Assembly (NCBI GenBank): GCA_021802125.1
Contig: JAKAAX010000001.1
Location: forward strand, 1-64,000
Length of the DNA stretch: 64,000 bases
Direction: 5' to 3'
Source: Thermoplasmata archaeon
Lineage (GTDB): Archaea; Thermoplasmatota; Thermoplasmata; Lutacidiplasmatales; UBA184
In this document: positions 34,910 to 43,722 of the stretch, one piece after another
Layout of the letters: the number at the start of each line of letters is the position of its first letter
Numbering within the stretch: position 1 is the stretch's first letter
Notes under the pieces: model-generated
Told to the model about the DNA's origin: nothing
The model's input: only the letters and a program-made list of their open reading frames with translations
Databases searched by the model: none
Made by a program: the position numbers and the translations under genes

Positions 34910-37900
34910 CTACGGGTTGGGAGGCTGGTTCAGGTACGCCCCGAGGTCCGGCGGCCCTTGGGGCGGGGGAGGGGACTGGGACCAGCCTTGCATCGGTGGC
35001 TGGGCGGGCGGCGCCTTCCGAGCGCGGTGGACGGCGTAGGCCGCGAGGACCACGACCGCGATCACGGCGACCACCAGGATGGCGAGGACCAGGGGGTCCA
35101 CCCCGAAGATGCCGGAGTTGCCTGTCGACGTGGCGGCGGTCACCGTGAGGTTGGTGTACCGGACGATCGACTGGGGAGTCGGGCTGCTGTCGACGACCCG
35201 GACGGAGACCAGGAAGTCGCTGCCCGTCGTGGACGGGGAGCAGGTCAGGACGGCCTGGTTCACGCCCGTGCACCCGGGCGGGAGCCCGGACCAGCTGAAC
35301 TGGTAGGGGCTCGCTCCTCCCGTGACGGTCATGGCGAAGGTCACGGAGCTCCCCACCACGACGCTCGGAGAGCTGACGTTGAGGATGCCCCCGAGCGGGG
35401 TGGAGGCGGCGGGCCCGACGGTGATCACCACGGCCGAAGCGGTGGCGTGACCGGAGGCGCTGTCGGCCACGGACAGGACCGCGTCGAAGGTCCCCGCCTG
35501 GGTGTAGGTGTACAGGGGGTTCTGGGCCGTGCTCGTCGCGCCGTTCCCGAAGTTCCAGCTGTAGGTGTAGGGGGCTGTGCCTCCGCTCCCGACGCCGGTG
35601 AAGGCTACGGAGAGCGGGGCGTGCCCGGACAGCGGGGACCCGGAAGCGAGGGCGGTCAGGGGCCCGCCCGGCAGCGCATTCACCGTGATGGTGATGCTGT
35701 TGGAGACGGCCGTCCTCGAGGTGCTGTCGGTCACCGTGACGCTGGCGCTGAAGACCCCGGTCCGGGTGTAGACGTGGGACGGGTCCTGAAGGTTCGACGA
35801 CGTGGTGTCCCCGAAGTTCCAGGCGAACGACGTGTAGGGGGCCGTGCCCCCGCTCGGGACCGCGGTGAAGGAGACGCTCAGGGAGACGTAGCCCGAGGTG
35901 ACGTTCGAGGTGGCCGTGACCGCGAGTCCCGCGCCGGCGGGCGTCACGGTGATCGAGAGGGTGTTCGAAGTGGCCGTGTGCGAGGCGGTGTCCGTCACCG
36001 TCACGGAGGCGGAGAAGGTCTTGGTGGTGGTGGTCGTGTAGAGGTGGGTCGGGTTCGGGGATGTGCTCGTCGTCCCGTCGCCGAAGACCCACGCGTACGT
36101 GTAGACCCACGAGCCTCCGGTCGGGGCGCTCGTGAAGGCCACGTTCAGGGGCGAGGCGCCCGAGGTCGGTGTCGCGCTCGCGGTGACCGAGAGCGTCGGG
36201 TAGGCCACCGTGATGCCGATCGGGGTCGCCGAGACAGAGTGCGAGGCCGAGTCGTTCACGAGCAGGGTCGCCGAGTAGGTTCCCGCCGCGGCGTAGGTGT
36301 GCGAAGGGCTCTGCGTGCGCGCGCTCGTGCCATCCCCGAAGCTCCAGAACCAGGTGTAGGGGCTCGTGCCTCCCGTTGCGCCACCGGTGAACGTCACCGC
36401 GAAGGCGGGGGCGCCGCTCGTCCGGTTGGCCGAGGAGGTGGGGGTCAGCGGGGACCCCGCGGCGACGACCGTGATGGAGATGGGGCTGCTGGTCGCGGTA
36501 GCGGACAGGCTGTCCGTCACGGTGACCGAGGCCGAGTAGGTCCCGGCGGCGGTGTAGCTGTGGCTGGGGTTCTGGAGGGTCGACGTCCCTCCGTCGCCGA
36601 ACGTCCACGCGTAGGTGTTGCCCCCGCTGCCTCCCGCGGGCGTGGAAGTGAAGCCTACCATGAGGGGAGCGTTGCCGCTCGTCACGTTGGAGCTCGCGGT
36701 GATCGAGAGGGGAGTGCCCGAGGAGGTGCACGAGCCGGTCGCCCCTCCCACCAGGATGGTGAGGGTGGGGGAGGTGGCCCCGAGCTCCGGGCTCGAGGAG
36801 TCGTTGGCCGTCGCCGCCGCGCAGTAGACCCCGACCTCGGTGAAGGAATGGTTGATGGTGCTCGGGGAGGTCGACTTGGCGTTGGCGAACTCCCAGGTCC
36901 CGTCGCCGAAGTAGTAGCCGAAGCCGTAGGGGGACGTCCCTCCGGAGGCCGTCGCCGTGAACGTGACCGCCTGGCCCACGGTCGGGGAAGTGGTGGACGC
37001 CGCCAGCGCGAGCGACAGCGCGTTGGTGGTCGGGCCGACCGTGATCATGATCGGCACGCTGGTCGTCGAGTTGCCCGAGGAATCGTAGACCTCCACCTGC
37101 GAAGCGTAGGTTCCCGCGGAAGAGTAGGTCCGCGTGTACGTGGAGTAGAGGGACGGGTTCGAGTTCCCGTCACCCCAGTAGTAGTTGTACTCCGAGTACG
37201 ACCCGGTCCCCCCGGTCGCGGTCACCGTGAAGGTCACGGCGAGGGGCGCCGCCCCGGTGGTGGGGGTCGCGGTCACGGAGACCTGCAGAGGGGCCTGGGG
37301 GGGAAGGTAGGCCGCCCCGGCGAGGTACGGGAGGAACTCGGTGGTGATGGGGGTCCCTACCCCGCTCAAGGGGTTCCAGTCGGCCGTGGCCGAGTAGCCG
37401 TTCGACCCGGTGGTGATCTGGTGGAAATAGCTCCCGGTGCCGTAGGCGGAGGAGCGGAGGACGCCGTAGAGCGCGGGATTGATCAGTCCCAGGTCGTGCC
37501 CGGCCATCCCGTCCGCCGTGGCGATGAGGCCCGCCCACTGGGGCGCACCGTCGGAGGTCCCGTAGACCCCGGTGAACCCGAAGGTGATGCCGTTGAAGGT
37601 GTACGTGGCCAGGGGAGCTCCGACGGTGATCCCCACGTCAGGGACCCCGCGCAGCCCCTTGTTCTTCACGCCGGGTCCGTGCTGGTACCACGGCTGGGGT
37701 TCCGGGGCCCATCCGCCGCCGGCGGCCCCGCCGTTGTTGCAGGCCGAGCCCGAGCGGTTGCCGGTCCAGCCGCTTCCGCTGCCGGTTTCGCTGCCGTAGT
37801 ACGTGCCGTTCGAGGCCATGGTGAGGATCGAGCCGCCGATCCCCGTAGCGTCCTCGTCGGAAGCGGGATAGTCCGTGGAGACCCCGTTCGCCCCATCGTC

Positions 37901-39148
37901 TGCGCCGCAGTCACCGCTCGCGACGGTGACGCTGATCCCCTCGGCCACCGCGGCCTGGAGGATCGGGTGGAAGATCGCGTACACCCCGGCGTAGGAGGCG
38001 TTGCACGCCCCCAGCGTGGGGTTGCACCAGGAGGAGGTCGTCGGGTTCCATCCGAGGCCCTGGTCGTTGAAGCCCCAGGAGAGCGAGATAACATCGACCA
38101 GGTGGGTCGTCACGAGGTAGTTCACGCCCTCGTAGAGCGAGAAGCCCGAGTCGGGGGTCAGCGTGGGGTAGAGCCCGGCCGACTGGGCGGCCTGGTGGGA
38201 CCATTGCATGTCCAGGTCGGTCTCCCCGCCCCAGCCGCTCGAGGAGTTGCTGGCCGGGTAGTTGTGCACCGGGAACTGGTACTGCGGGGTGATGGCGCTG
38301 ACCCCGCAGGAGGAGTCGAAGTTGTTGAGGTCGGTGGTGAGCTGGGAGGGGGGCTCGGTGGTGTCGTAGGTGTCCACCACGGCGATCTTCTCGCCGGAGC
38401 CGGTGTCCCCGCTGCTGATGAGCGTGTTGAGCCGGTAGGCGTCACGGACCTGCGTGGGGGTGAGACCTCCGCTGCAGGTGGCGGAGGGCGTGCCCGGAGC
38501 CCCTCCGGTCGGTAGCGGGGTTGGGACGGTCGAGGGGGCGAAGTAGTTCGCGGTGTGGGCGTTGAAGTAGTTGGTGAGACCAAAGACGCCCGAGACGTAC
38601 AGTCCGGTCGGGAGCTCAGGGACCCCGGTCGTGCCGTAGTAGGTCGCTCCGTTCACGGAGTACTGGGCGAAGGAGGTGTGGAAGGCCGCTCCCATCTTGT
38701 CGGCTGGACCGGTGAACCCCACGAGCAGGTGGTTGCCGGAGCCCTGGACGTTCAACCCGTAGCTCTGGAAGTACTGGACGACCTTCGCGTAGGTCGCATC
38801 GCTGGGCGAGTACTGGGCATCGAACTGCTCCGGGGTGAGGAACTGGTGGTAGATGGGAGAGTTGACGGTCTGGGTCGCTTGGATGTAGGACTGGAGCCCG
38901 CCGGGATCGTGGACCGGGATGCCGACCCCGACGTCCAGCGTCTGGGTCGCCGGCACAGGGCCGACCTCGGTCGCCGAGGGGAACATCGCCTCGAAGGCGG
39001 TGCCCATGGCCTGCACGCCGTTGACGACGGACTGCTCCGCGTAATGCACCCCGATCTGCCCCCAGGGGGAGACGACCAGCGCGAGGACCGATACGGCAAG
39101 GGCCAGCCAAACAGCGTTTCGACGAAGGGACACAGACGACCTCAGCAT
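34910..39148 (-). CDS. Membrane-anchored sedolisin (S53) protease with PKD stalk
   Basis: The 1412-residue preproprotein has a signal helix (AVWLALAVSVLALVVSP), a pro-kumamolisin domain (about 70-205; HQFLTPEQFDAQYSPS, LPTGLYVSGVFGLTN) and an S53 catalytic domain (about 225-580). Catalytic residues are Glu309 and Asp313 (GETDLDMQW), Asp413 (ASGDCGADDG) and Ser532 (YGTSDGAPQWAG). Seven PKD domains and one Ig-like domain follow. The C-terminal helix (DPLVLAILVVAVIAVVVLAAYAVH) with RARK and a Pro-rich tail anchors it. Sedolisins are acid proteases, so an acidic habitat or acid microsites are suggested. The frame is open 90 codons upstream but without protein-like sequence. A GATATACC element lies about 19 bases before the chosen ATG; a GTG at 39133 is an alternative. 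Confidence 0.93.
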   Translation of the reverse strand: MLRSSVSLRRNAVWLALAVSVLALVVSPWGQIGVHYAEQSVVNGVQAMGTAFEAMFPSATEVGPVPATQTLDVGVGIPVHDPGGLQSYIQATQTVNSPIYHQFLTPEQFDAQYSPSDATYAKVVQYFQSYGLNVQGSGNHLLVGFTGPADKMGAAFHTSFAQYSVNGATYYGTTGVPELPTGLYVSGVFGLTNYFNAHTANYFAPSTVPTPLPTGGAPGTPSATCSGGLTPTQVRDAYRLNTLISSGDTGSGEKIAVVDTYDTTEPPSQLTTDLNNFDSSCGVSAITPQYQFPVHNYPASNSSSGWGGETDLDMQWSHQAAQSAGLYPTLTPDSGFSLYEGVNYLVTTHLVDVISLSWGFNDQGLGWNPTTSSWCNPTLGACNASYAGVYAIFHPILQAAVAEGISVTVASGDCGADDGANGVSTDYPASDEDATGIGGSILTMASNGTYYGSETGSGSGWTGNRSGSACNNGGAAGGGWAPEPQPWYQHGPGVKNKGLRGVPDVGITVGAPLATYTFNGITFGFTGVYGTSDGAPQWAGLIATADGMAGHDLGLINPALYGVLRSSAYGTGSYFHQITTGSNGYSATADWNPLSGVGTPITTEFLPYLAGAAYLPPQAPLQVSVTATPTTGAAPLAVTFTVTATGGTGSYSEYNYYWGDGNSNPSLYSTYTRTYSSAGTYASQVEVYDSSGNSTTSVPIMITVGPTTNALSLALAASTTSPTVGQAVTFTATASGGTSPYGFGYYFGDGTWEFANAKSTSPSTINHSFTEVGVYCAAATANDSSSPELGATSPTLTILVGGATGSCTSSGTPLSITASSNVTSGNAPLMVGFTSTPAGGSGGNTYAWTFGDGGTSTLQNPSHSYTAAGTYSASVTVTDSLSATATSSPISITVVAAGSPLTPTSSANRTSGAPAFAVTFTGGATGGTSPYTWFWSFGDGTSARTQSPSHTYAAAGTYSATLLVNDSASHSVSATPIGITVAYPTLSVTASATPTSGASPLNVAFTSAPTGGSWVYTYAWVFGDGTTSTSPNPTHLYTTTTTKTFSASVTVTDTASHTATSNTLSITVTPAGAGLAVTATSNVTSGYVSLSVSFTAVPSGGTAPYTSFAWNFGDTTSSNLQDPSHVYTRTGVFSASVTVTDSTSRTAVSNSITITVNALPGGPLTALASGSPLSGHAPLSVAFTGVGSGGTAPYTYSWNFGNGATSTAQNPLYTYTQAGTFDAVLSVADSASGHATASAVVITVGPAASTPLGGILNVSSPSVVVGSSVTFAMTVTGGASPYQFSWSGLPPGCTGVNQAVLTCSPSTTGSDFLVSVRVVDSSPTPQSIVRYTNLTVTAATSTGNSGIFGVDPLVLAILVVAVIAVVVLAAYAVHRARKAPPAQPPMQGWSQSPPPPQGPPDLGAYLNQPPNP

Positions 39149-39299
39149 TCGTATTTCCGGCGGTATATCAGCCTGTGCGAGACCGCCACACGGGTTAGAG
39201 TAGGGGAACCCCACCCCGAGAGGCGCGCGGCCCAGGGGCCCGGGGGGTGTTCCCCGACACGCGAGCTTTTTGGGCCGTCCGCGGGTGCCCCCCCACACC

Positions 39300-39749
39300 A
39301 TGGGCGAGAGCGCAGCCAGCATCGTCGTGACCATTGACGGCTCGGAGGAGTCGCGGCGTGCCCTGCAGCTCGCTTCCCGACTGGCCACGGCGCTTGGCCA
39401 GCATCTGGTGATCCTCACGGTCGTGCCCCCGCCCCCGGTCTACCCGGTGGACACCGTCCCTATCCTGGTCGACCCTCCCCAGGTCACGGAGGCCTACCGC
39501 AAGTCCCTGGAAGCGGCCTCGCAAGAGGCGAAGCGGGCTGGGATCGTCGGAAGCGAGGCCGTGATCCTGGAAGGGCCGGTCGTGGACACGATCGTCCAGT
39601 TCCTCCGCGAAAGGCAGCCGACCATGGCCGTGATCGGAGCTCGCGGGCTGTCGGCGGGAGCGCGGCTCTTCCTGGGCAGCGTCTCCGACGGGGTCGTACA
39701 CCACGCCCCTTGCCCCGTCCTGGTCGTCCGCAACCCGTCGAAGCCCTAG
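39300..39749 (+). CDS. Universal stress protein (UspA family)
   Basis: The 149-residue protein has the Usp fold: ASIVVTIDGSEESRRALQLASRLA at the start, LVILTVVPPPPVYP in strand 2 and the ATP-binding motif GARGLSAGARLFLGSVSD, which fits G-x2-G-x9-G-S exactly. It ends with the strand HAPCPVLVVR. It should therefore bind ATP and act as a stress-related signalling protein. The ATG at 39300 was chosen over an upstream start because the family begins at this point and a T-rich element (GAGCTTTTTGG) lies about 30 bases upstream. It is divergent from the sedolisin gene and followed 57 bases later by the F420/NADP reductase-like gene. Confidence 0.93.
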   Translation: MGESAASIVVTIDGSEESRRALQLASRLATALGQHLVILTVVPPPPVYPVDTVPILVDPPQVTEAYRKSLEAASQEAKRAGIVGSEAVILEGPVVDTIVQFLRERQPTMAVIGARGLSAGARLFLGSVSDGVVHHAPCPVLVVRNPSKP

Positions 39750-39806
39750 GGACGCGCTTCGGGCACAGGTGCCAAGCGCTATCCCCCTCTCGGCATCTTC
39801 GGCGGC

Positions 39807-40457
39807 ATGAAGGTCGGGATCATCGGCAGCGGGAACGTCGCGCAGGCGCTCGGTCGGGGGTTCGCCTCCCGAGGACACGACGTGATGCTGGGCTCGCGGG
39901 AGCCCAACAGCGAGAAGCTTGAGGGCTGGAAGAAGAAGACCTTGGGGAAGGTGGGCACCGGCACGGTCCTTCAGGCCGCCCGACACGGCGAGGTGGTGGT
40001 GCTCTCCGTCCACGGGAAGGCCGCGGAGGCCGCGATCGAAGCGGCGGGCCGGGAGAACCTCGAGGGGAAGCTCGTCATCGACACCACGAACCCCCTGGAG
40101 ATGTCCGAGGGGCTCCCCCCGGGACTCTTCGTGGGCGTCACCGACTCCTTGGGCGAGCGCGTCCAGAAGATGCTGCCCCGCTCCCACGTCGTCAAGGCGT
40201 TCAACACGATCGCCTCGATCCAGATGGTCGACCCCAAGTTCCCGGCGTCGAGCTCCCCTCCCATGATGATCTGCGGCAACGACGCGAAGGCAAAGACGCA
40301 GGTCGATGGGATCGTGAGGTCCTTCGGGTGGTCGGGCACGCTCGACCTCGGAGGGATCGAAATGTCACGCTGGATGGAAGCCTTCGTTCCGCTCTGGGTC
40401 ACCGTGGGGAGAAAGCTCGGCACGTGGCACCACGTTGCCGAGTGGGTCCACCCCTGA
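39807..40457 (+). CDS. F420-dependent NADP reductase-like protein
   Basis: The 216-residue protein starts MKVGIIGSGNVAQALGRGFASRGHDVMLGSRE, an NADP-binding Rossmann motif with the S-R-E that recognises the 2'-phosphate, as in Fno/NpdG. Further family segments are VVVLSVHGKAAEAAIEAAG, KLVIDTTNPLEMSEG, VVKAFNTIASIQMVDP (the conserved K-A-F-N-T) and PPMMICGNDAKAKTQV. The C-terminal LGGIEMSRWMEAFVPLWVTVGRKLG is the substrate-side helix. It would move hydride between NADPH and coenzyme F420 or act on a related substrate. F420 use is inferred from family only; no F420 biosynthesis gene is in the window. Confidence 0.85.
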   Translation: MKVGIIGSGNVAQALGRGFASRGHDVMLGSREPNSEKLEGWKKKTLGKVGTGTVLQAARHGEVVVLSVHGKAAEAAIEAAGRENLEGKLVIDTTNPLEMSEGLPPGLFVGVTDSLGERVQKMLPRSHVVKAFNTIASIQMVDPKFPASSSPPMMICGNDAKAKTQVDGIVRSFGWSGTLDLGGIEMSRWMEAFVPLWVTVGRKLGTWHHVAEWVHP

Positions 40458-40502
40458 ACTTCACGTGGGGGATGGGGGACCGCCGGCCTCTCGGGCCGCG
40501 AG

Positions 40503-40694
40503 CTACCCCTCTCGCCGGGGTGGGGCGTCGAAAGCGGAGTTGATCGCACCCTGGAGCGGGTCGAAGGTGATCTCGAGGTCGGCTCCGTCCTTGCTCACGA
40601 ACCGGACCGTGACCTTGTTCTGGGGCTGCACCCCGTAGCGCTTGAAGGCGTACCGAATCTCCCCGGCGAGCGCGGCGGCGTCTCCTGCGTCCAT
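40503..40694 (-). CDS. Small conserved-looking protein
   Basis: The 63-residue protein starts MDAGDAAALAGEIRYAFKRYGV and continues with a beta-like NKVTVRFVSKDGADLEITFDPLQGAINSAFD. It has the character of a real small soluble alpha/beta protein, but I do not recognise it. The ATG at 40692-40694 is preferred to one 12 codons upstream because of the Gly/Pro-rich extension. It follows the ROK kinase gene by 32 bases on the same strand and is likely co-transcribed with it. Confidence 0.6.
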   Translation of the reverse strand: MDAGDAAALAGEIRYAFKRYGVQPQNKVTVRFVSKDGADLEITFDPLQGAINSAFDAPPRREG

Positions 40695-40726
40695 GTGCGA
40701 CCCGGGAGGGGGGAACCCTCCGCTGG

Positions 40727-41740
40727 TCAAAAGCCTCCGGCCGGTCGACCCCTTCTTGCGGACTTCGATTGCCCCTGAGCATTCAGCTGGGCGAGCAACA
40801 TCGCCCCAACGGCATTCCGATGCTCCCAGCCCCGAGCGTGACGTAGGCGCGCCCTGGACCGGACCTGAGGGAGCACGGCCTCCCGGAAGCCCTTGCGGAT
40901 GGCCGAGAGGAGCCCCGGGGCGCGGTAGAGCAGTCGACCGCCCAGGACGACCTCGGGCACACCTAGGAGGTTCACGGCGGAACCCAGGACCCCGCCCACC
41001 GCGAGACCCGCCCGGTCCCGGGCCTCGACCGAGGGAGCGTCTCCCGCTTCGGCCTCACGGAGGAGGTCCCATGCGGACAGCGCCCCCTGCCGGGCCCGCA
41101 GACGACCGAGCCCGGAGGATGGGGACGCCTTCGCGATCTCGAGCGCGACGGAGGCCAGCGCCCGTCCCCCGGCGACCGCCTCCAGGCACCCTCGGTTCCC
41201 GCAGCCACACAACCGCCCCGAGCCTGGGACCTGTGTGTGTCCGATCTCCCCGCCTGTCCCCCACGCCCCTCGGTGCACCTGACCGTGGAGGACGAGCCCG
41301 CTACCGATCCCCGTGCCCATCACGACGTACAGGAGGTCGTGCTCGCCACCCCCGGCTCTCCCGGGGCCGAGCACGTGCTCCGCCCAGGCCGCGCAGTTCG
41401 CGTCGTTCTCGACGACCACGCGCGCGCCGAGCGTCCGCTCCAGCGCCGGGTGCGCGTTTCTCCCGACCCAACCCCGCAGATTGGGCGCGAAGAGTACCTC
41501 CCCCACCCGACCCTCGAGGACTCCCGGAAAGGCGACCCCCATCGCGAGGTCGTTCCCCCTCGGGGGAGATGAGCTGACGTTGTCCACGACCTCCCGGATG
41601 TGCCGGAGGGTGGCGTCGAACCCGTCCGAGGGGCCCCTGGGGAGCGACGAGGCGCGAAGGACGCGCCCACGCGTGGTCGCGAGGACGGCGGACACGTGCG
41701 ATCCCCCGATGTCCACGCCGATCCCTGGACGGAGAGGCAC
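40727..41740 (-). CDS. ROK family sugar kinase
   Basis: The 337-residue ASKHA protein begins at a GTG with PLRPGIGVDIGGSHVSAVLA (phosphate-1 motif). It has VVENDANCAAWAEHVLG (connect/adenosine region), VVMGTGIGSGLVLHGQVHRG (phosphate-2) and the ROK zinc motif GHTQVPGSGRLCGCGNRGCLEAV. It should phosphorylate a hexose such as glucose or an N-acetylated sugar with ATP; no DNA-binding domain is present, so it is a kinase rather than a repressor. The long open frame upstream lacks protein character, and a TATA-like GGTTATATCC centred 25 bases before the GTG supports this start as leaderless. It is divergent from the macrodomain gene. Confidence 0.9.
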   Translation of the reverse strand: MPLRPGIGVDIGGSHVSAVLATTRGRVLRASSLPRGPSDGFDATLRHIREVVDNVSSSPPRGNDLAMGVAFPGVLEGRVGEVLFAPNLRGWVGRNAHPALERTLGARVVVENDANCAAWAEHVLGPGRAGGGEHDLLYVVMGTGIGSGLVLHGQVHRGAWGTGGEIGHTQVPGSGRLCGCGNRGCLEAVAGGRALASVALEIAKASPSSGLGRLRARQGALSAWDLLREAEAGDAPSVEARDRAGLAVGGVLGSAVNLLGVPEVVLGGRLLYRAPGLLSAIRKGFREAVLPQVRSRARLRHARGWEHRNAVGAMLLAQLNAQGQSKSARRGRPAGGF

Positions 41741-41760
41741 GATCCCCGGAAGCGAGAGAG

Positions 41761-41769
41761 GATATAACC
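41761..41769. promoter_or_regulatory. Shared TATA-like element between divergent genes
   Basis: GATATAACC read on the plus strand and GGTTATATC on the minus strand lie between the ROK kinase and the macrodomain gene. The spacing is 25 bases to the kinase GTG and would give a plus-strand start near 41790. One AT-rich element may serve both genes. Confidence 0.55.
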
Positions 41770-41810
41770 GGGCGGTGGTTTCGAGAGGGGGAACGAAGGG
41801 GAGGCCCGCG

Positions 41811-42410
41811 TTGGAGATCCAGTTCGCATCGACGCACCTGCGCATCGTGCGGGGCGACATCTGCGACCAGGACGTCGACGCGATCGTGAACGCGGCCAAC
41901 TCCTCCCTGATGGGGGGAGGCGGGGTCGACGGAGCCATCCACGCACGGGGCGGCCCGCAGGTCACCGAGGCGTGCCGCCGTATCGTCGAGAGCGATTGGC
42001 CCGGAGGGCTCCCCGCCGGCCGGGCCGTGATCACCCCCGGGGGGCGGCTCCCCGCCCGCCACGTCATCCACACCGTGGGCCCGGTCTGGAGGGGAGGAGA
42101 GTCGCTCGAGGAGATGGTCCTCGCGGACGCCTACCGGAACTGCCTGTCGCTGGCCGTCGCGCGCGGACTTCGCTCCGTGGCGTTCCCGGCCATCAGCACC
42201 GGGGCCTACGGGTATCCCATCGAGCGGGCCGCTAGGGTGGCGCTGGGGACCACGCGCGTCTTCCTCGTCGGAGGGCTGAACATCCCCCCTCCAGGACGGG
42301 TCCGCCGGTCGACCCTCGAGGACGTGCGTTTCGTGCTCCTTCGAGAGCACGATGCCGAGGTCTATGAGCGGGCCCTGGTCGAGATCTTTGACGTGAGCGG
42401 GACGGGCTGA
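41811..42410 (+). CDS. Macrodomain protein, ADP-ribose hydrolase-like
   Basis: The 199-residue protein is a macrodomain of the MacroD type. It has LRIVRGDICDQDVDAIVNAANSSLMGGGGVDGAIHARGG, in which GDI binds adenine and NAAN plus GGGGVDGAIH form the catalytic and phosphate loops, followed by GRAVITPGGRLPARHVIHTVGPVW and SVAFPAISTGAYGYP. Such proteins remove ADP-ribose from proteins or deacetylate O-acetyl-ADP-ribose. The start is taken as TTG (LEIQFASTHLRIV) with GGGGAGG in front; a GTG at 41775 would add 12 residues. It is divergent from the ROK kinase gene and shares its promoter region. Confidence 0.9.
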   Translation: MEIQFASTHLRIVRGDICDQDVDAIVNAANSSLMGGGGVDGAIHARGGPQVTEACRRIVESDWPGGLPAGRAVITPGGRLPARHVIHTVGPVWRGGESLEEMVLADAYRNCLSLAVARGLRSVAFPAISTGAYGYPIERAARVALGTTRVFLVGGLNIPPPGRVRRSTLEDVRFVLLREHDAEVYERALVEIFDVSGTG

Positions 42411-42510
42411 GCTGCGACACTCGGGTGCTCCTTCCGGGTAGACTCCACCTGGGAGGCGTGGAGGCGGCCGGTGTGCCCTTTGCCCATGACGGGGGGCGCG
42501 TCTCCTTCGT

Positions 42511-43722
42511 CTACGAGGACCCGTGCGGTCGGTCTTTCTTTCCGGAGGGGAGTTGCAGGAGCTCCCTCGCCGCTACGACACGCAGGATCTCGCTCGTGCC
42601 GTGCGCCGTGGTGCCGGAACGGACGTCCCTCCACCTCTGCTCATGGGGCCAGCGACGGGAGTAACCTGAGCCGCCGTGGACCTGCATCGCGTGGTCCAGC
42701 GCGGTGAGCGCGGTCTCGTTCCCGAGCCACTTCACCAAAGCCGACCCTGCGTCCATCCTCTCCCCGCCGGCCAGCTGGGCCAGGACGCTCCATCCGAAGA
42801 GCCGCGCCCCCTCGATGCGCGCCAGGTCCTCCACCAACGGGAAGGAGACGCCTTGGAAGCTTCCGATGGGCCGACCGAAGGCGATGCGGTCGCGGACGTA
42901 CGTCCGGCTCTCCTCCCAGGAGGCGCGGGCCACGGCCAGGTAGAGCAACCCCAGGAGGCAGCGCTCCGGGGTGAGCTCCTCCATCAGGTACTGGAACCCC
43001 CGCCCCTCCTCGCCGATACGGAGGGAGCGCGGCACCCGGACCTGGTCGTAGTGGACCGTGCCGCGGCGCATCCAGCGCTCTCCGAGGTCGTCGACGAGCT
43101 CCGTCCGTATCCCTCGCAGGTCCTGGGGCACCAGGAACGCGGTGATCCCGTGCGAGCCCCGGCTGGGGTCCACCGTGGCGTAGACGATCGCGGCCTGCGC
43201 GTCGGCCGCGAAGGCGATCTCGGACTTCGTCCCGGTGAGGACGTACTCTTCCCCCTGGAGCTCCGCGCGCGTGGAGAGCGCCGCCGCGTCGGAGCCCGCG
43301 TTGGGCTCGGTGATCTGGTTCCCGACGAGAAGCTCTCCCCGCAGCATCGGGGTGTACCACCGGCCGACGAGGTCAGGAGAACCGTGCAGGAGAGGCGAGC
43401 AGAACTCCGGCTGAAGGACGAGCTTCGCGAAGACGCTCCCACCCCCGTAGGCGAGCTCCTCCATGAGGGCGGCCTCCTGGGCGAGCGAGAGCCCCTTGCC
43501 CCCGGCGCTCCTGGGGGCCCTTGGCCCGAGCCAGCCGAGCTGAGCGAGGGCCTTCCACTCCGCTTTGGGGAAGGAGGGCTGGACGTCGAGCTCCACGTAT
43601 CGGCGGGCGAGTCCGTGCTCGCGAACGAAGCGCCGCACCTCCTCCCGCAGCTCCGTTTCCGCGGCCGCCGCGCCCGGAGACAGGGGATACGGAGGAAGGG
43701 AATGGGGGTCGGGGTCGGTCAT
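42511..43722 (-). CDS. Acyl-CoA dehydrogenase
   Basis: The 403-residue flavoenzyme oxidises acyl-CoA to enoyl-CoA. It has the N-terminal helical domain (EEVRRFVREHGLARRYVELD), the middle signature VGNQITEPNAGSDAAALSTRAEL with FAD and substrate contacts, and the C-terminal domain RDRIAFGRPIGSFQGVSFPLVEDLARIEGARLFGWS and MQVHGGSGYSRRWPHEQRWRDVR. The expected end HGTSEILRVVAAREL is present. It overlaps the CoA-transferase gene upstream by four bases, so the pair probably activates and oxidises one carboxylic acid. The electron acceptor is presumably an ETF not found in this window. Confidence 0.94.
   Translation of the reverse strand: MTDPDPHSLPPYPLSPGAAAAETELREEVRRFVREHGLARRYVELDVQPSFPKAEWKALAQLGWLGPRAPRSAGGKGLSLAQEAALMEELAYGGGSVFAKLVLQPEFCSPLLHGSPDLVGRWYTPMLRGELLVGNQITEPNAGSDAAALSTRAELQGEEYVLTGTKSEIAFAADAQAAIVYATVDPSRGSHGITAFLVPQDLRGIRTELVDDLGERWMRRGTVHYDQVRVPRSLRIGEEGRGFQYLMEELTPERCLLGLLYLAVARASWEESRTYVRDRIAFGRPIGSFQGVSFPLVEDLARIEGARLFGWSVLAQLAGGERMDAGSALVKWLGNETALTALDHAMQVHGGSGYSRRWPHEQRWRDVRSGTTAHGTSEILRVVAARELLQLPSGKKDRPHGSS

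Noticed and set aside
34911..34928. Possible stop or frameshift near the sedolisin C-terminus
   Set aside because: The membrane anchor, basic stop-transfer residues and Pro-rich tail run without break to a normal stop, so the gene is intact.
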